Below, piece after piece: positions 25,007-34,986 of a DNA stretch of 64,000 nucleotides. The position numbers and the translations under genes were made by a program. The notes below the pieces were generated by a model. The model was not told the DNA's origin. It did no database searches and saw nothing but the letters and a program-made list of their open reading frames with translations. Each line of letters begins with the position of its first letter. Position 1 is the first letter of the stretch. Source of the stretch: an uncultured Acetatifactor sp. (lineage in GTDB: Bacteria; Bacillota; Clostridia; Lachnospirales; Lachnospiraceae); NCBI GenBank assembly GCA_947581865.1, contig CANPWA010000003.1:1-64000 (forward strand), written 5' to 3'.

Positions 25007-26172
25007 AAGAAGACCAGACGAGAGAGCGCAGAGCGTTTTTTTTCAGGGCGCAGGGGCTGACGGTTGGCTACCATGGCCGTCCGTTGATCCGGGAGATGGA
25101 ATTTGCCCTGGAGAAGGGGAAGATCCTCACACTCATCGGTCCCAACGGCGCAGGAAAATCCACCGTGCTTAAGACGATCGTAAGGCAGTTGGAGCCGCTG
25201 GGAGGAACCGTGTTCCTGGAGGGGAAAGATCTGACGGAAGTGTCTCAGAGCGGATTGTCAAGGATCATGGCGGTAGTGTTGACGGAGCGCCTGAGAGGGG
25301 AATGGATGACCTGTGAGGATGTGGTAGCCACAGGGCGTTATCCCTATACGGGACGGTTTGGCATTTTTTCGGAGCAGGACTACCGCATTGTGGAGGAAGC
25401 GATGGAGTTGGTGCATGCCCTGGATATCAGGGATCAGAGTTTTTGCCGGATCAGTGACGGACAAAGACAGCGCGTGATGCTGGCAAGGGCGATCTGTCAG
25501 GAGCCGGAACTTTTGATCCTGGACGAGCCTACCTCTTATCTGGATGTGCGATACAAACTGGAGTTTTTGTCCATATTGCAGAGACTGTGCCGGGAAAAGG
25601 GGCTGACGGTGATCCTGTCGCTTCATGAGCTGGAGCTGGCGGCGAAGGTTTCGGACAGGCTGTTATGCCTGAAGGGGGAGCGGGTGTATGGTTATGGAAC
25701 GCCGGAGGAAATTTTCTGCCCCGGTTACATAGCGAAACTCTTTGGGATAGAGACGGGAAATTTTGACGAGGAAAACGGCGGTATGGAGCTGGAGGCGCCC
25801 CGGGGCAAGCCCAAAGTGTTTGTCATCGGCGGCGGTGGCAGGGCGTCCGCCGTGTATCGGTATCTTCAGAGGGAGGGGATCCCCTTCGCGGCAGGTATCT
25901 TACCCCGGAATGATGTGGATTATCCTGCCGCCAGGGCTCTTGCTGCGGAAGTGCTGGCGACAGAACCCTATGAACCTGTTCCGGAGGAATTGTTGAGGGA
26001 TGCCGAGAGGCGGATGGAGACCTGTGAGCGGGTCATCAGCTGCAGGGAGCATTTTGGAAGTTTAGACAGGGCAAATGCCGGGCTGGCCGCCTATGCGCAG
26101 GAAAAGAAACTGCCGTTGGAATATCGGGCAAAGCCGGCGGATGGAGAGGAACAATGGCGAAGGTCATCATGA
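25003..26172 (+). CDS. ABC importer ATPase (BtuD/FecE-like) with a C-terminal extra domain
   Basis: 389 residues. Residues 1-260 are a standard FecE-type ATPase: Walker [10 protein letters not shown] (46-54), signature [15 protein letters not shown] (ISDGQ in place of LSGGQ), Walker [13 protein letters not shown] and switch His in SLHELEL. About 125 residues follow, from near 265, starting [20 protein letters not shown], a glycine-rich Rossmann-like motif, and including [13 protein letters not shown]. This tail is not part of the usual ATPase and may bind a nucleotide or sense the cargo. The gene overlaps the permease (ATGA) and the cobyric acid synthase gene. Confidence 0.9.
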   Translation: MKEDQTRERRAFFFRAQGLTVGYHGRPLIREMEFALEKGKILTLIGPNGAGKSTVLKTIVRQLEPLGGTVFLEGKDLTEVSQSGLSRIMAVVLTERLRGEWMTCEDVVATGRYPYTGRFGIFSEQDYRIVEEAMELVHALDIRDQSFCRISDGQRQRVMLARAICQEPELLILDEPTSYLDVRYKLEFLSILQRLCREKGLTVILSLHELELAAKVSDRLLCLKGERVYGYGTPEEIFCPGYIAKLFGIETGNFDEENGGMELEAPRGKPKVFVIGGGGRASAVYRYLQREGIPFAAGILPRNDVDYPAARALAAEVLATEPYEPVPEELLRDAERRMETCERVISCREHFGSLDRANAGLAAYAQEKKLPLEYRAKPADGEEQWRRSS

Positions 26173-27632
26173 TTCAGGGGACCATGTCAAATGTGGGAAA
26201 AAGTATTCTGACGGCAGGGCTTTGCAGGATCTTTATGCAGGACGGCTATCGTGCGGCGCCCTTTAAGTCCCAGAATATGGCGCTGAATTCCTTTATCACG
26301 GAGGAAGGGCTGGAGATGGGCAGGGCGCAGGTCATGCAGGCGGAGGCGGCAGGCATCCGTCCGAGAGTCTGCATGAATCCGATTCTGCTGAAACCTACCA
26401 GCCAGACGGGCTCTCAGGTGATCGTGAACGGAGAGGTCGTGGGGAATATGAGCGCGCAGGAATATTTTGCCTACAAAAAGCAGCTGCTTCCCCGGATCAG
26501 GGAGGCATTTGAGGAACTGGCGCCCTGCACGGACATTATCGTGATCGAAGGAGCCGGCAGCCCGGCAGAGATCAATCTGCGGGACAATGACATCGTGAAC
26601 ATGGGGATGGCGCAGCTGGTGAATGCCCCGGTCATCTTAGTGGGTGATATTGACAGAGGCGGTGTATTTGCACAGCTTTTGGGCACGCTGATGCTGCTTT
26701 CCGAGGAGGAGAGAAAGCGTGTGAAAGGGCTTGTCATCAACAAATTCCGGGGGGACAAGGGCATTCTGGATCCGGGCATAGAGATGCTCCAAAAGCGTGC
26801 GGGTATCCCGGTCGCCGGGGTGGTGCCTTACATGGATCTGTCCCTGGACGATGAGGACAGCCTGAGCAGCCGGTTTGACAAAAAAGAGCGTGCGGGTATC
26901 GATCTGGCTGTCATCCGTTATCCCAGGATTTCCAATTTTACGGATTTCCATGTGTTTGAGACCATTCCCGGTGTGTCTGTCCGCTATGTCGCTTCGGCGG
27001 GAGAGCTGGGGCATCCGGATATGATCTTTCTGCCGGGCAGTAAAAACACTATGGGAGATTTAAAGTGGATGCGGCAGAACGGATTGGAGGCGGCGGTGAG
27101 GCATCTTGTCCGCGCAGTCCCCATCTGGGGAATCTGCGGGGGGTATCAGATGCTCGGGCAGAAGATCACCGATCCGGAAGCGGTGGAAGAGGGAGGCGCC
27201 ATGCGGGGAATGGAGCTATTGCCGGTCTGCACGGTTTTGCATAAAGACAAGACGCGCGCCCGGACCAGGGGGGTTATCGGTCCCCTGCAGGGGATCTTTG
27301 CAAAGCTTTCGGGAATGCCCTTTCAGGGCTATGAGATTCATATGGGCAGGGCTTACGCTGCGGGATCAGAGAGCGTATGGGATGCGCCTGTGGCGGACGG
27401 ATGTGAAGGATGGGTTCTGGGAACTTATGTGCATGGCATTTTCGATCGGGGGGAGATCGCTGTCAGGCTGGTGCGGGAACTTGCCCTGCGGAAAGGGTTA
27501 AAGTGGGAGGATACAGGCATACCGGATTATGCCGGCTTTAAGGAAACGCAGTATGACAGACTGGCGGCTGCACTGAGGGAACACCTAAATATGGAGGAGA
27601 TTTATGGATGGCTGGAAGAAGCCTGTATTTGA
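26154..27632 (+). CDS. cobQ: Cobyric acid synthase
   Basis: 492 residues, equal to CbiP/CobQ. An N-terminal ATPase/dethiobiotin-synthetase-like domain starts [20 protein letters not shown] and has [11 protein letters not shown] and [12 protein letters not shown] class I glutaminase-like domain follows, with the catalytic Cys near residue 326 in [11 protein letters not shown] and the His in GTYVHGIF. It uses glutamine and ATP to amidate the b, d, e and g side chains of adenosylcobyrinic acid a,c-diamide. The start overlaps the ATPase gene by 19 bases and the end overlaps cobT by 29. Confidence 0.95.
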   Translation: MAKVIMIQGTMSNVGKSILTAGLCRIFMQDGYRAAPFKSQNMALNSFITEEGLEMGRAQVMQAEAAGIRPRVCMNPILLKPTSQTGSQVIVNGEVVGNMSAQEYFAYKKQLLPRIREAFEELAPCTDIIVIEGAGSPAEINLRDNDIVNMGMAQLVNAPVILVGDIDRGGVFAQLLGTLMLLSEEERKRVKGLVINKFRGDKGILDPGIEMLQKRAGIPVAGVVPYMDLSLDDEDSLSSRFDKKERAGIDLAVIRYPRISNFTDFHVFETIPGVSVRYVASAGELGHPDMIFLPGSKNTMGDLKWMRQNGLEAAVRHLVRAVPIWGICGGYQMLGQKITDPEAVEEGGAMRGMELLPVCTVLHKDKTRARTRGVIGPLQGIFAKLSGMPFQGYEIHMGRAYAAGSESVWDAPVADGCEGWVLGTYVHGIFDRGEIAVRLVRELALRKGLKWEDTGIPDYAGFKETQYDRLAAALREHLNMEEIYGWLEEACI

Positions 27633-28704
27633 GAAATATACCCGGAAGGAGCTGGGCGCTCTTCGGGTGCATCCGCCGGACCGGGCGGTTTACGAGGCGG
27701 TGCTTAGGCAATGGGACAGAATTGCGAAACCTTTGGACGGGCTGGGACGTTTTGAGAAAATGACTGCGCGGATAGGCGCCATTTCAGGGTCATACCGGTT
27801 TGACATATCCCCAAAGGCGGTGATCATCTTCTGCGCCGACAACGGCATTGTGGAGGAGGGGGTCAGCCAGTCTTCCCAGAAGGTCACGGCGGCGGTGGCA
27901 GGACGAATGGGTCGGGGAGAATCTGCCGTGGGGAAAATGGCTTCGCAAAACGGAGTCACCACTCTGCCCGTCGATATCGGAATCAACGGACAGGGGGGGA
28001 TCGAAGGGCTGTTAGACAGAAAGATCAGGCGCGGCACCCGCAATTTCCTCCGGGAGCCGGCGATGACCGAGGAGGAGACCGTTGGGGCTGTCTCGGTGGG
28101 AATCGATCTGGCGTACGACTGCAAGGCGGCAGGATACAAACTGCTGGCGGTAGGAGAGATGGGAATCGGCAATACGACCACCGCAAGCGCGGTGACGGCG
28201 GCTTTGCTGGGCTGCCCGGTGGAGGAGGTCACGGGACGCGGTGCGGGGCTGGACGATGAGTCCCTGCTGCGCAAGAGGAGGATCATCCGGGATGCCCTGG
28301 AGAAATATCGCCTGACGGAGGCAGAGCCTTTGGATGTGCTGTGTACTGTGGGCGGACTGGATATCGCTGGCATGGCGGGAGTATGTCTGGGCGGCGCCCT
28401 CTGCGGGCTGCCCGTGGTATTGGACGGGGTGATCAGCCTGTCTGCTGCCCTTTTGGCGGAGCGCATCGCGCCGGGCACCTCAGAATATCTGCTGCCCTCC
28501 CACAGGGGGAAGGAGCCCGCGGCGGGCAGACTTTTGGACGCGCTGGGACTGGAGCCGGTCATTTACGGGGAGATGGCGCTGGGGGAAGGGACGGGAGCCG
28601 TGATGCTCTTTGCCCTGCTGGATACCGTGATGCCCGTGTACCGGGAGGGGCTTGACTTTGCAGATCTGCAGATCGCGCCTTATGAGAGGTATGAAAAATG
28701 CTGA
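27604..28704 (+). CDS. cobT: Nicotinate-nucleotide:dimethylbenzimidazole phosphoribosyltransferase
   Basis: 366 residues. [45 protein letters not shown] and the catalytic Glu in [13 protein letters not shown] identify CobT. It activates the lower-ligand base as an alpha-ribotide for cobalamin. The presence of a GAGGAG site inside the end of cobQ fixes the start. No bza or bluB gene for making the base is in the window, so the base may be imported or made elsewhere. Confidence 0.95.
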   Translation: MDGWKKPVFEKYTRKELGALRVHPPDRAVYEAVLRQWDRIAKPLDGLGRFEKMTARIGAISGSYRFDISPKAVIIFCADNGIVEEGVSQSSQKVTAAVAGRMGRGESAVGKMASQNGVTTLPVDIGINGQGGIEGLLDRKIRRGTRNFLREPAMTEEETVGAVSVGIDLAYDCKAAGYKLLAVGEMGIGNTTTASAVTAALLGCPVEEVTGRGAGLDDESLLRKRRIIRDALEKYRLTEAEPLDVLCTVGGLDIAGMAGVCLGGALCGLPVVLDGVISLSAALLAERIAPGTSEYLLPSHRGKEPAAGRLLDALGLEPVIYGEMALGEGTGAVMLFALLDTVMPVYREGLDFADLQIAPYERYEKC

Positions 28705-29315
28705 TATTGGTCATCGGAGGGAGCGGGAGCGGTAAGTCCGCCTATGCGGAAGATTTGACAATAAGACTCTCGGGGAAAATGCCAAGATATTATCTTGCCA
28801 CCATGCAGGCGCGGGATGAGGAGAGCCGGAAGCGGATTATCCGGCACAGAAAGCTTCGGGAGGGAAAGGGATTTGTCACCGTGGAACAGCCCCGGCGGAT
28901 CTGGGAGGCGCTGAATGGCATGGCATCCGGCAGCAGGCAGGGCGGTACGGATGACGGACGGACCGGCGGGGAACAGGAAAAGCTTCCCAGATGCGCACTG
29001 TTGGAATGTATGTCCAATCTCGCCGCAAACGAAATGTTCTCGGGAGAAAAAATCGGGGAAGATGAGGCGGCGGACCAGATCTTTCAGGGGATCGTGACGT
29101 TAAGCAGGGGGCTGGCGCACCTTGTGGTGGTCAGCAACAATGTCTTTGAGGATGGCATGCGGTATGATCCTTCCACCATGGCTTATCTCCGGCTGCTGGG
29201 AAGACTCAACCGGGAGCTTGCAGAGGCGGCGGACCGGGTAGTGGAGGTGGTGGCAGGAATCCCGCTGGCGCTCAAAGGACCGGAGAGGACGGAGGAGATA
29301 AAATGGGGATCGTAA
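28698..29315 (+). CDS. cobU: Adenosylcobinamide kinase / adenosylcobinamide-phosphate guanylyltransferase
   Basis: 205 residues. P-loop VIGGSGSGKSAYAE at the N-terminus, the ARDEESRKRIIRHRKLREG guanylylation region with its His, LLECMSNLAANEMF, and the CobU hallmark VVVSNNVFEDGM-(RYDP), where the usual EVG.GIVP is VFEDGMRY. It phosphorylates the aminopropanol arm of cobinamide and then attaches GMP. A 25-residue Gly/Arg-rich insertion near 75-95 is unusual. It overlaps cobT by 7 bases and cobS by 13. Confidence 0.88.
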   Translation: MLILVIGGSGSGKSAYAEDLTIRLSGKMPRYYLATMQARDEESRKRIIRHRKLREGKGFVTVEQPRRIWEALNGMASGSRQGGTDDGRTGGEQEKLPRCALLECMSNLAANEMFSGEKIGEDEAADQIFQGIVTLSRGLAHLVVVSNNVFEDGMRYDPSTMAYLRLLGRLNRELAEAADRVVEVVAGIPLALKGPERTEEIKWGS

Positions 29316-30067
29316 AGTCTGTCATCATCGCTTTTTCCACCTATTCCTGTCTTCCCATGCCGCAATTTGCCTGGAAAAAGGAAGATATGAGATATGTGCT
29401 CTGTTTTTTCCCCTGGGTGGGGGCTTTGGTGGGAGGCTGTGTGTATCTGTGGAATGTGTCCTGCGACGGCTGGGGGGCCGGTATCCTCTGCCGCGTGTTT
29501 GTAACGGCGGCAATCCCCCTCGGTATTACGGGGGGATTTCATGCGGACGGTTTTCTGGACACAGAGGACGCCATTTTCTCCTGCTGCTCCAGAGAGGAAA
29601 AATTAAACATTTTAAAAGACCCGCATATCGGTTCCTTCGCGGTGATCCGATTCGCGGTCTATGGGCTGGTGTATCTGGCGGCGCTCTCGGAGCTCGGAGA
29701 GCGGCATTCCCTGGGGGTTGTCTGTGTGGGATTTGCTTTTTCCCGCTGCCTGAGCGGCATCGCCGCAGTCCTGTTTCCTCATGCCAGATATGGGGGAACC
29801 CTGCGCCATATGGCGGAGAGCGCGGGGAAAAAGACAGTGCTGGCAGCCCTCGGCGCACAGGGGCTGTTCTGTGCAGGGCTGATGTTCTGGCTGTCTGCAA
29901 AAACCGCTGCGCTGGCTGTGCCGGCGGCGATACTCTCCATGGGAGTGTATTATCTGCGCAGTAAAAGAATTTTTGGAGGGATCACCGGGGACACCGAGGG
30001 ATATTTTGTGCTTCTTTGCGAGGAAGCCATGCTGGCGGCGGCAGCGGCGGCGAAGCTGCTGCCATAA
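29303..30067 (+). CDS. cobS: Adenosylcobinamide-GDP ribazoletransferase (cobalamin synthase)
   Basis: 254 residues, about six membrane helices. FSTYSCLPMPQFAW, then FFPWVGALVGG, and GFHADGFLDTEDAIFSCCSR with the conserved DG.xD acidic motif (normally DGLADT, here DGFLDT), plus KDPHIGSFAVI. It joins adenosylcobinamide-GDP to alpha-ribazole in the membrane. GGAGGAG lies inside the end of cobU. Confidence 0.93.
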   Translation: MGIVKSVIIAFSTYSCLPMPQFAWKKEDMRYVLCFFPWVGALVGGCVYLWNVSCDGWGAGILCRVFVTAAIPLGITGGFHADGFLDTEDAIFSCCSREEKLNILKDPHIGSFAVIRFAVYGLVYLAALSELGERHSLGVVCVGFAFSRCLSGIAAVLFPHARYGGTLRHMAESAGKKTVLAALGAQGLFCAGLMFWLSAKTAALAVPAAILSMGVYYLRSKRIFGGITGDTEGYFVLLCEEAMLAAAAAAKLLP

Positions 30068-30088
30068 AAAAGGGGAAGGTGGAGTGCG

Positions 30089-30466
30089 ATGAGATTATAT
30101 CTGGGCGGATATGCGCAGGGGAAACTGCAGTATGTGCTGGAACAATATAAGACCGGGCCGCTGCGGGTCGTGGAAGAACTTCCGCGGGGCGAAGGGGATG
30201 GAGAGATCATTGTTGTAAACCGTTTTCATGACTGGTTCCGGGCGAGAATGGAACAGGGAGGGTGCCCGGAGCGGGAGCTGGACGAATTCCTGTCAAGGTA
30301 TCCGGAGTGTCTGATCATCAGCGATGAGATCGGAAACGGCATTGTTCCCCTGGAGGCAGGTGAGAGGGAGTACCGGGAAAGACTGGGCAGGGCATTGGTG
30401 GATCTTGCCGCCCGGGCGGAAGGAGTGGAGAGGATTCTATGTGGAATTGCCCAGAAGATCAAGTAA
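30089..30466 (+). CDS. Short CobU-like protein with degenerate P-loop
   Basis: 125 residues. The N-terminus RLYLGGYAQGKLQYVL stands where CobU has GGxxSGKS, so the serine before GK is lost and the loop is shortened. The C-terminal ISDEIGNGIVPLEAGEREYR followed by ERLGRALVDLA is a textbook CobU segment, better than in the 28698 gene. It lacks the 50-residue guanylylation middle. It may be a regulatory or partner subunit of CobU, or a separate kinase; catalysis on its own is doubtful. It has its own GGGGAAGG site and its end overlaps cobC by 28 bases. Confidence 0.7.
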   Translation: MRLYLGGYAQGKLQYVLEQYKTGPLRVVEELPRGEGDGEIIVVNRFHDWFRARMEQGGCPERELDEFLSRYPECLIISDEIGNGIVPLEAGEREYRERLGRALVDLAARAEGVERILCGIAQKIK

Positions 30467-31083
30467 CTTTTGTTTTCATCCGGCACGGCAGTACTGTGTG
30501 GAACGATGAGGGACGGTATCAGGGGATCACAGACATGGGTTTGTCCGCGGCGGGCAGGAAAGCGCTGCTTGCGGCGAAAGAGGCGGGGGTATATCCGGAA
30601 TTTGACTTTTTGTTCTGCAGTCCCATGAAGCGGTGCTTAGAGACGGCAAGCCTGCTCTGTCCCGGGATGTCTCCCGTTTTGATCCCCCAGTGGACGGAGA
30701 TAGCGTTTGGTGATTTTGAGGGGAAATGCTATTCCCAGCTTCAGGGGGATGAGCGTTATCAGGCCTGGATCGACAGCGGCGGCACAAAGGCATTTCCCGG
30801 CGGGGAGAGCCGGGAGGAATATAAGAAACGCTGCAGAGAGGGGCTGTTGTCCGCGCGGGATTTTCTAAAGGAGAAGATGATACGGGGCGGGGGTGGACCG
30901 ATGCGGATCAGGGCAGGCGCCATCGTGCATGGCGGCACCATCATGGCGCTGCTTAGCAGTCTGTACGGCGGAGAATATTTTGACTACCGGGTGCCCAACG
31001 CGGGAGGCTATGAGTGTGAGTTGAGGCTGTGGGAAACAGAGCCTGCAGCAGTTTTGTGCAGACCGATCGGAGGAGGGATATGA
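30439..31083 (+). CDS. cobC: Histidine phosphatase, probable alpha-ribazole phosphatase
   Basis: 214 residues. FIRHGSTVWND carries the phospho-His, CSPMKRCLETA the second Arg, TEIAFGDFEGKCY the Glu region and VHGGTIMALLS the second catalytic His. In this operon the expected role is removing the 5' phosphate of alpha-ribazole or of cobalamin phosphate. The start ATG 30439 lies within the CobU-like gene; the end overlaps cbiB (ATGA). Assignment within this broad family rests on context. Confidence 0.85.
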   Translation: MWNCPEDQVTFVFIRHGSTVWNDEGRYQGITDMGLSAAGRKALLAAKEAGVYPEFDFLFCSPMKRCLETASLLCPGMSPVLIPQWTEIAFGDFEGKCYSQLQGDERYQAWIDSGGTKAFPGGESREEYKKRCREGLLSARDFLKEKMIRGGGGPMRIRAGAIVHGGTIMALLSSLYGGEYFDYRVPNAGGYECELRLWETEPAAVLCRPIGGGI

Positions 31084-32120
31084 TATACCATATGATCGCG
31101 TTTGCGGCGGGCTTTGTGCTGGATCTATTTCTGGGGGATCCGCCTTCCCTTCCTCATCCCGTCAGGTGGATGGGCTGGATGATAGCCGGGACGGAGAGAT
31201 GCCTGCGGCACGGACGGCGGAGAGAGAGCACGACGGGTTCTCGTATCGCGGAAGAGACGCAGGAGCAATGCAACGGCAATGCCCGGGAGCTGCGCCGGGG
31301 TGTGGGGCTGGTTCTCATTGTGACGGGAGCAAGTTGTATTGCGGCGGCAGCAGCCCTTCTCAGCGCCTATCTCCTGCACCCGTGGGCAGGTGTTTGTGTG
31401 GAGGGCATAATGACTTATCAATTTCTGGCGGTGAAAAGTTTAAAGACGGAGAGCATGAAAGTCTGTGCCGCTCTTGAACGGGGAGATCTGTGCGGGGCAA
31501 GGGCGGCGCTTTCCATGATCGTAGGGCGGGACACGGAGACATTGGATGAGGAGGGGATCGTCCGGGCAGCCGTGGAGACGGTGGCAGAAAACACTTCCGA
31601 CGGCGTGGTCGCGCCGATGCTTTTTCTCGCCCTGGGGGGACCGGTGCTGGGAGCTTTTTATAAGGCGGTCAACACCATGGATTCCATGGTGGGATACCAA
31701 AATGAGACCTATCTGTACTTTGGAAGAGCGGCGGCAAAGCTGGACGATGCGCTGAATTTCCTCCCGGCCAGAATCAGCGCGTGGCTGATGCTGGCGGCGG
31801 CATTTTTGGGCGGACGGCATTTTTCGGCGCCCGGGGCATACCGCATCTATCGGCGTGACCGCAAAAAACATGCCAGCCCCAATGCGGCACAGACGGAGTC
31901 GGTGTGTGCGGGCGCCCTTGGGCTGCGGCTGGGCGGAGACGCGCGCTATTTCGGGGAGCCGGTCCACAAACCGTATATCGGAGATAAACTGCGCAGGGCA
32001 GAGGCAAAGGATATCCGGCTTGCCAACCGGCTCATGTATCTGAGCGCGTGGCTGTGCCAGGGGGGATGTCTGCTGGCGATGGTGGTCTGTGTGTTTTTGG
32101 GGCAGGGCTTTGTACGGTGA
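31080..32120 (+). CDS. cbiB: Adenosylcobinamide-phosphate synthase
   Basis: 346 residues from ATG 31080, which overlaps the cobC stop (ATGA) and has AGGAGGG upstream. FVLDLFLGDPPSLPHPVRWM is the family start; VGRDTETLDEEGIVRAAVET and VAENTSDGVVAPMLF follow, and RDRKKHASPNAAQTESVCAG near the end. It has four to five membrane helices. It joins aminopropanol-phosphate to the ring side chain. An inserted hydrophilic stretch of about 35 residues near 40-75 with RRRESTTGSR is longer than usual. Confidence 0.95.
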   Translation: MIYHMIAFAAGFVLDLFLGDPPSLPHPVRWMGWMIAGTERCLRHGRRRESTTGSRIAEETQEQCNGNARELRRGVGLVLIVTGASCIAAAAALLSAYLLHPWAGVCVEGIMTYQFLAVKSLKTESMKVCAALERGDLCGARAALSMIVGRDTETLDEEGIVRAAVETVAENTSDGVVAPMLFLALGGPVLGAFYKAVNTMDSMVGYQNETYLYFGRAAAKLDDALNFLPARISAWLMLAAAFLGGRHFSAPGAYRIYRRDRKKHASPNAAQTESVCAGALGLRLGGDARYFGEPVHKPYIGDKLRRAEAKDIRLANRLMYLSAWLCQGGCLLAMVVCVFLGQGFVR

Positions 32121-32133
32121 GGCAAAAAAGAAA

Positions 32134-33219
32134 ATGAGAGATATGGATAACGGAGCACAGAAAATGTATGAGGGTGGGCGGCATGGCGGAGATATTTACC
32201 GCAATCCTGTGGAGCTTGATTTTTCCGTCAGTCTCAACCCCCTGGGAGTGCCGGGGGAGGTGCGCAGGGCACTGCATCGCGCGGTCTTTCATTGTGACAG
32301 GTATCCGGATCAGCGGATGGAGCGCCTTAGGCAGAAGACAGGTGCCATGCTGGGGGTGCCGCAGGGCTGGCTGATCTTTGGAAACGGTGCCTCGGAATTG
32401 TTTATGGCAGTGGTCCATGGGCTGTGCCCGAAAAAGATTTTGGTGCCGGTTCCCTCTTTCTACGGTTATGAGCATGCAGCCAATGCCATCCTGAGCGAAA
32501 CGCCTTTTGGAGGAAAAGAGATTCTTTTTTATGAGACGAAGGCGGAGAAGGGATTTGTGCCGGGGGAGGATTTTTTGACTCTGCTGGGAGGGGACGTGGA
32601 GCTGGTCTTTCTGGCAAATCCCAATAATCCCACCGGCAGGCTGTTTGAGAGGGATTACCTGATCCGTGTGCTGGACCGCTGCAGGGACCGGGGGATCGTG
32701 GTGGTGCTGGATGAGTGTTTTATCGAGTTCTGCCAGGGAAACCAGTCTTTGCTGGGAGAGCTGGAGCATTATGACAGGCTGATCGTGGTGCGGGCGTTCA
32801 CAAAATTGTTTTCCATCCCGGGAGTACGCCTGGGGTATGCACTTTGTTCCAATGAGGCGCTCAGGCAGAAGATACAACGTCATCTGCCCGAGTGGAATCT
32901 TTCCGTCTTTGCCCAGGAGGCGGGCAGTGTCTGTGCCCGGCAGTCTGAATTTGTGCGAAGGTCGGCGGACTATGTGAAGGGTGAGAGGGAGTTTCTGGCG
33001 GATCGGTTGAACGCAGTGGGAGTGAAGGTGCTTTCCGGAGAGGCAAATTTCTTGTTCGTACACAGCAGTCAGCCCCTGGGGGAGATGCTGCTGCGCCGGA
33101 AGATCCTGATACGGGATTGTAGCAATTTCAGGGGATTGGAAAAGGGATATTATCGTATCGCGGTGAAAAGCAGGGCGGAAAATGAGATATTGGTCGCGGA
33201 ATTGAGGGAACTGTTATGA
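32134..33219 (+). CDS. cobD: Threonine-phosphate decarboxylase family PLP enzyme
   Basis: About 361 residues from ATG 32134 (GTGAGG upstream; 32143 is possible). Class II aminotransferase fold: EGGRHGGDIYRNPVELDFSV, FGNGASELFMAV, LANPNNPTGRLF, VLDECFIEF and the Schiff-base lysine in RAFTKLFSIPGVRLGYA. CobD makes R-1-aminopropan-2-yl phosphate from threonine phosphate, the substrate of CbiB encoded just before. It ends in a 4-base overlap with cbiC. Confidence 0.92.
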   Translation: MRDMDNGAQKMYEGGRHGGDIYRNPVELDFSVSLNPLGVPGEVRRALHRAVFHCDRYPDQRMERLRQKTGAMLGVPQGWLIFGNGASELFMAVVHGLCPKKILVPVPSFYGYEHAANAILSETPFGGKEILFYETKAEKGFVPGEDFLTLLGGDVELVFLANPNNPTGRLFERDYLIRVLDRCRDRGIVVVLDECFIEFCQGNQSLLGELEHYDRLIVVRAFTKLFSIPGVRLGYALCSNEALRQKIQRHLPEWNLSVFAQEAGSVCARQSEFVRRSADYVKGEREFLADRLNAVGVKVLSGEANFLFVHSSQPLGEMLLRRKILIRDCSNFRGLEKGYYRIAVKSRAENEILVAELRELL

Positions 33220-33866
33220 AGGGATCGCAGGAAATAGAGATTGTCTGTCCGGCAGAGATTGAAAAGAGAAGTTTTGAGATCATCTCACAGGAGCTGGAAG
33301 AGAGAGGGATCGTGCTGGAACCGGAGGTGGCGAATATCACAAAGAGGGTCATACACACCACCGCGGATTTTGATTATGCCGTAACCCTGACCTTTTCCCC
33401 GGGAGCGGTTAAGATCGCCAAACGTCTGCTGGCAGAAGGAGCGGACATTGTGACGGACACCAATATGGCGCTGGCGGGGATCAATAAGCGGGTCCTGGCG
33501 CAGTTTGGAGGAGAGGCGCATTGTTTTATGGCAGACGCTGAGGTGGTGGAGCTGGCGGGGCAAAGGGGCGTGACCCGGGCGGCGGTGAGCATGGAAAAGG
33601 CAGCCCGGATACCGAAACCCGTGATCTTTGCTGTGGGGAACGCTCCCACGGCGTTGATCAGACTGTATCAGATGATGGAGGAAGCTTATTTCAGCCCTGC
33701 CTTTGTGATCGGGGTGCCTGTGGGATTTGTCAATGTGGAGGCGGCAAAAAATCTGATTGTGGGAGCGGGGATCCCCAGCATCGTCAATCTGGGCAGAAAG
33801 GGCGGAAGCAGTGTGGCTGCGGCAATCTGCAATGCGCTTTTATACGAGTTGAGAGGGGAAGGGTAG
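33216..33866 (+). CDS. cbiC: Cobalt-precorrin-8 methylmutase
   Basis: 216 residues. IEKRSFEIISQELEERG, VIHTTADFDYAVTLTFS with the catalytic His, DTNMALAGINK and VGVPVGFVNVEAAKN are CbiC/CobH hallmarks. It moves the C11 methyl to C12 to give cobyrinic acid. The start ATG overlaps the cobD stop; cbiD follows after one base. Confidence 0.95.
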   Translation: MKGSQEIEIVCPAEIEKRSFEIISQELEERGIVLEPEVANITKRVIHTTADFDYAVTLTFSPGAVKIAKRLLAEGADIVTDTNMALAGINKRVLAQFGGEAHCFMADAEVVELAGQRGVTRAAVSMEKAARIPKPVIFAVGNAPTALIRLYQMMEEAYFSPAFVIGVPVGFVNVEAAKNLIVGAGIPSIVNLGRKGGSSVAAAICNALLYELRGEG

Positions 33867-33867
33867 A

Positions 33868-34986
33868 GTGCGTTTCGGTTTCACAACGGGGAGCTGTGCA
33901 GCGGCAGCGGCCAAGGCGGCTGCGTACATGCTGCTGACAGGCAGGACGAAAACAGAGATTACCATAGAGACACCGAAAGGTCCAAGCTATACCGCCCGGC
34001 TGCTGGATATCAGGAGAGGGGAGAAAAGGGTGAGCTGTGCGGTGGAAAAGGATGGGGGTGATGATCCCGACATCACCACCGGGGCACACATCTATGCGGA
34101 GGTCTCTCTTTTGGAAGATGGGGAAGGGACCATTGTGATCGACGGTGGTATCGGCGTGGGAAGGGTCACCAGACCGGGGCTGGACCAGCCTGTGGGCAGC
34201 GCTGCCATCAATCGTATGCCCCGGGAAATGATCGCGAGAGAAGTACGGCAGATTTGTGAGATGACCGATTATCCGGGGAGTCTGAGGGTGGAGATTTGTG
34301 TGCCCGAGGGCGTGCGGCTGGCAGAGAAAACTTTTAATCCCAGGCTGGGGATTGTGGGGGGAATCTCCATCCTGGGAACCAGCGGGATCGTGGAGCCCAT
34401 GAGCAGCAGGGCAGTCATCGACACGATCTTTGTGGAGCTTAGGCAGCGGAGGGAGGAAGGCTTTGATCATGTGGTCGTCTCCCCGGGCAATTACGGGCTG
34501 GAATTTGTCAGGGAGACCTATGGGTATGATCTGGACAAGAGTATCAAATGTAGTAATTACATCGGGGAAACGCTGGATATGGCGCTGGAACTCGGATTTA
34601 GCAGACTGCTGCTGGCAGGGCATGTGGGGAAGCTGATCAAAGTGGCAGGGGGGATCATGAACACCCACTCCAGGGAGGCGGACTGCAGAATGGAACTGTT
34701 GGCGGCATTCGCCGCCAGGGAAGGGCTGGAAAATGAGCTGCTAAACCGCGTTCTGGGCTGTGCCGTCACGGAGGAGGCCCTGGAACTGATCAGGGACGCA
34801 GGAAAGCTGCAGCCGGTGATGGACCGCGCTATGGAACGGATCTGTTATTATCTGCAGCGGCGCGTGAAAGGACAGATGCGGACGGATTGCATCGTCTATG
34901 CCAATGCGTTTGGGGAGTTGGCAAGAAGCAGGGAGGTGGAGCAATGGTTTACTTTGTTGGGGCAGGAACAGGCGCGGCAGACTTGA
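33868..34986 (+). CDS. cbiD: Cobalt-precorrin-5B C1-methyltransferase
   Basis: 372 residues from GTG 33868, directly at the family start RFGFTTGSCAAAAAKAA. Other motifs are DGGDDPDITTGAHIYA, GGIGVGRVTRPGLDQPVG, GISILGTSGIVEPMSS and LLLAGHVGKLIKVAGGIMN. It methylates C1 during anaerobic ring contraction. The 3' end overlaps cbiF by 43 bases. Confidence 0.95.
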   Translation: MRFGFTTGSCAAAAAKAAAYMLLTGRTKTEITIETPKGPSYTARLLDIRRGEKRVSCAVEKDGGDDPDITTGAHIYAEVSLLEDGEGTIVIDGGIGVGRVTRPGLDQPVGSAAINRMPREMIAREVRQICEMTDYPGSLRVEICVPEGVRLAEKTFNPRLGIVGGISILGTSGIVEPMSSRAVIDTIFVELRQRREEGFDHVVVSPGNYGLEFVRETYGYDLDKSIKCSNYIGETLDMALELGFSRLLLAGHVGKLIKVAGGIMNTHSREADCRMELLAAFAAREGLENELLNRVLGCAVTEEALELIRDAGKLQPVMDRAMERICYYLQRRVKGQMRTDCIVYANAFGELARSREVEQWFTLLGQEQARQT

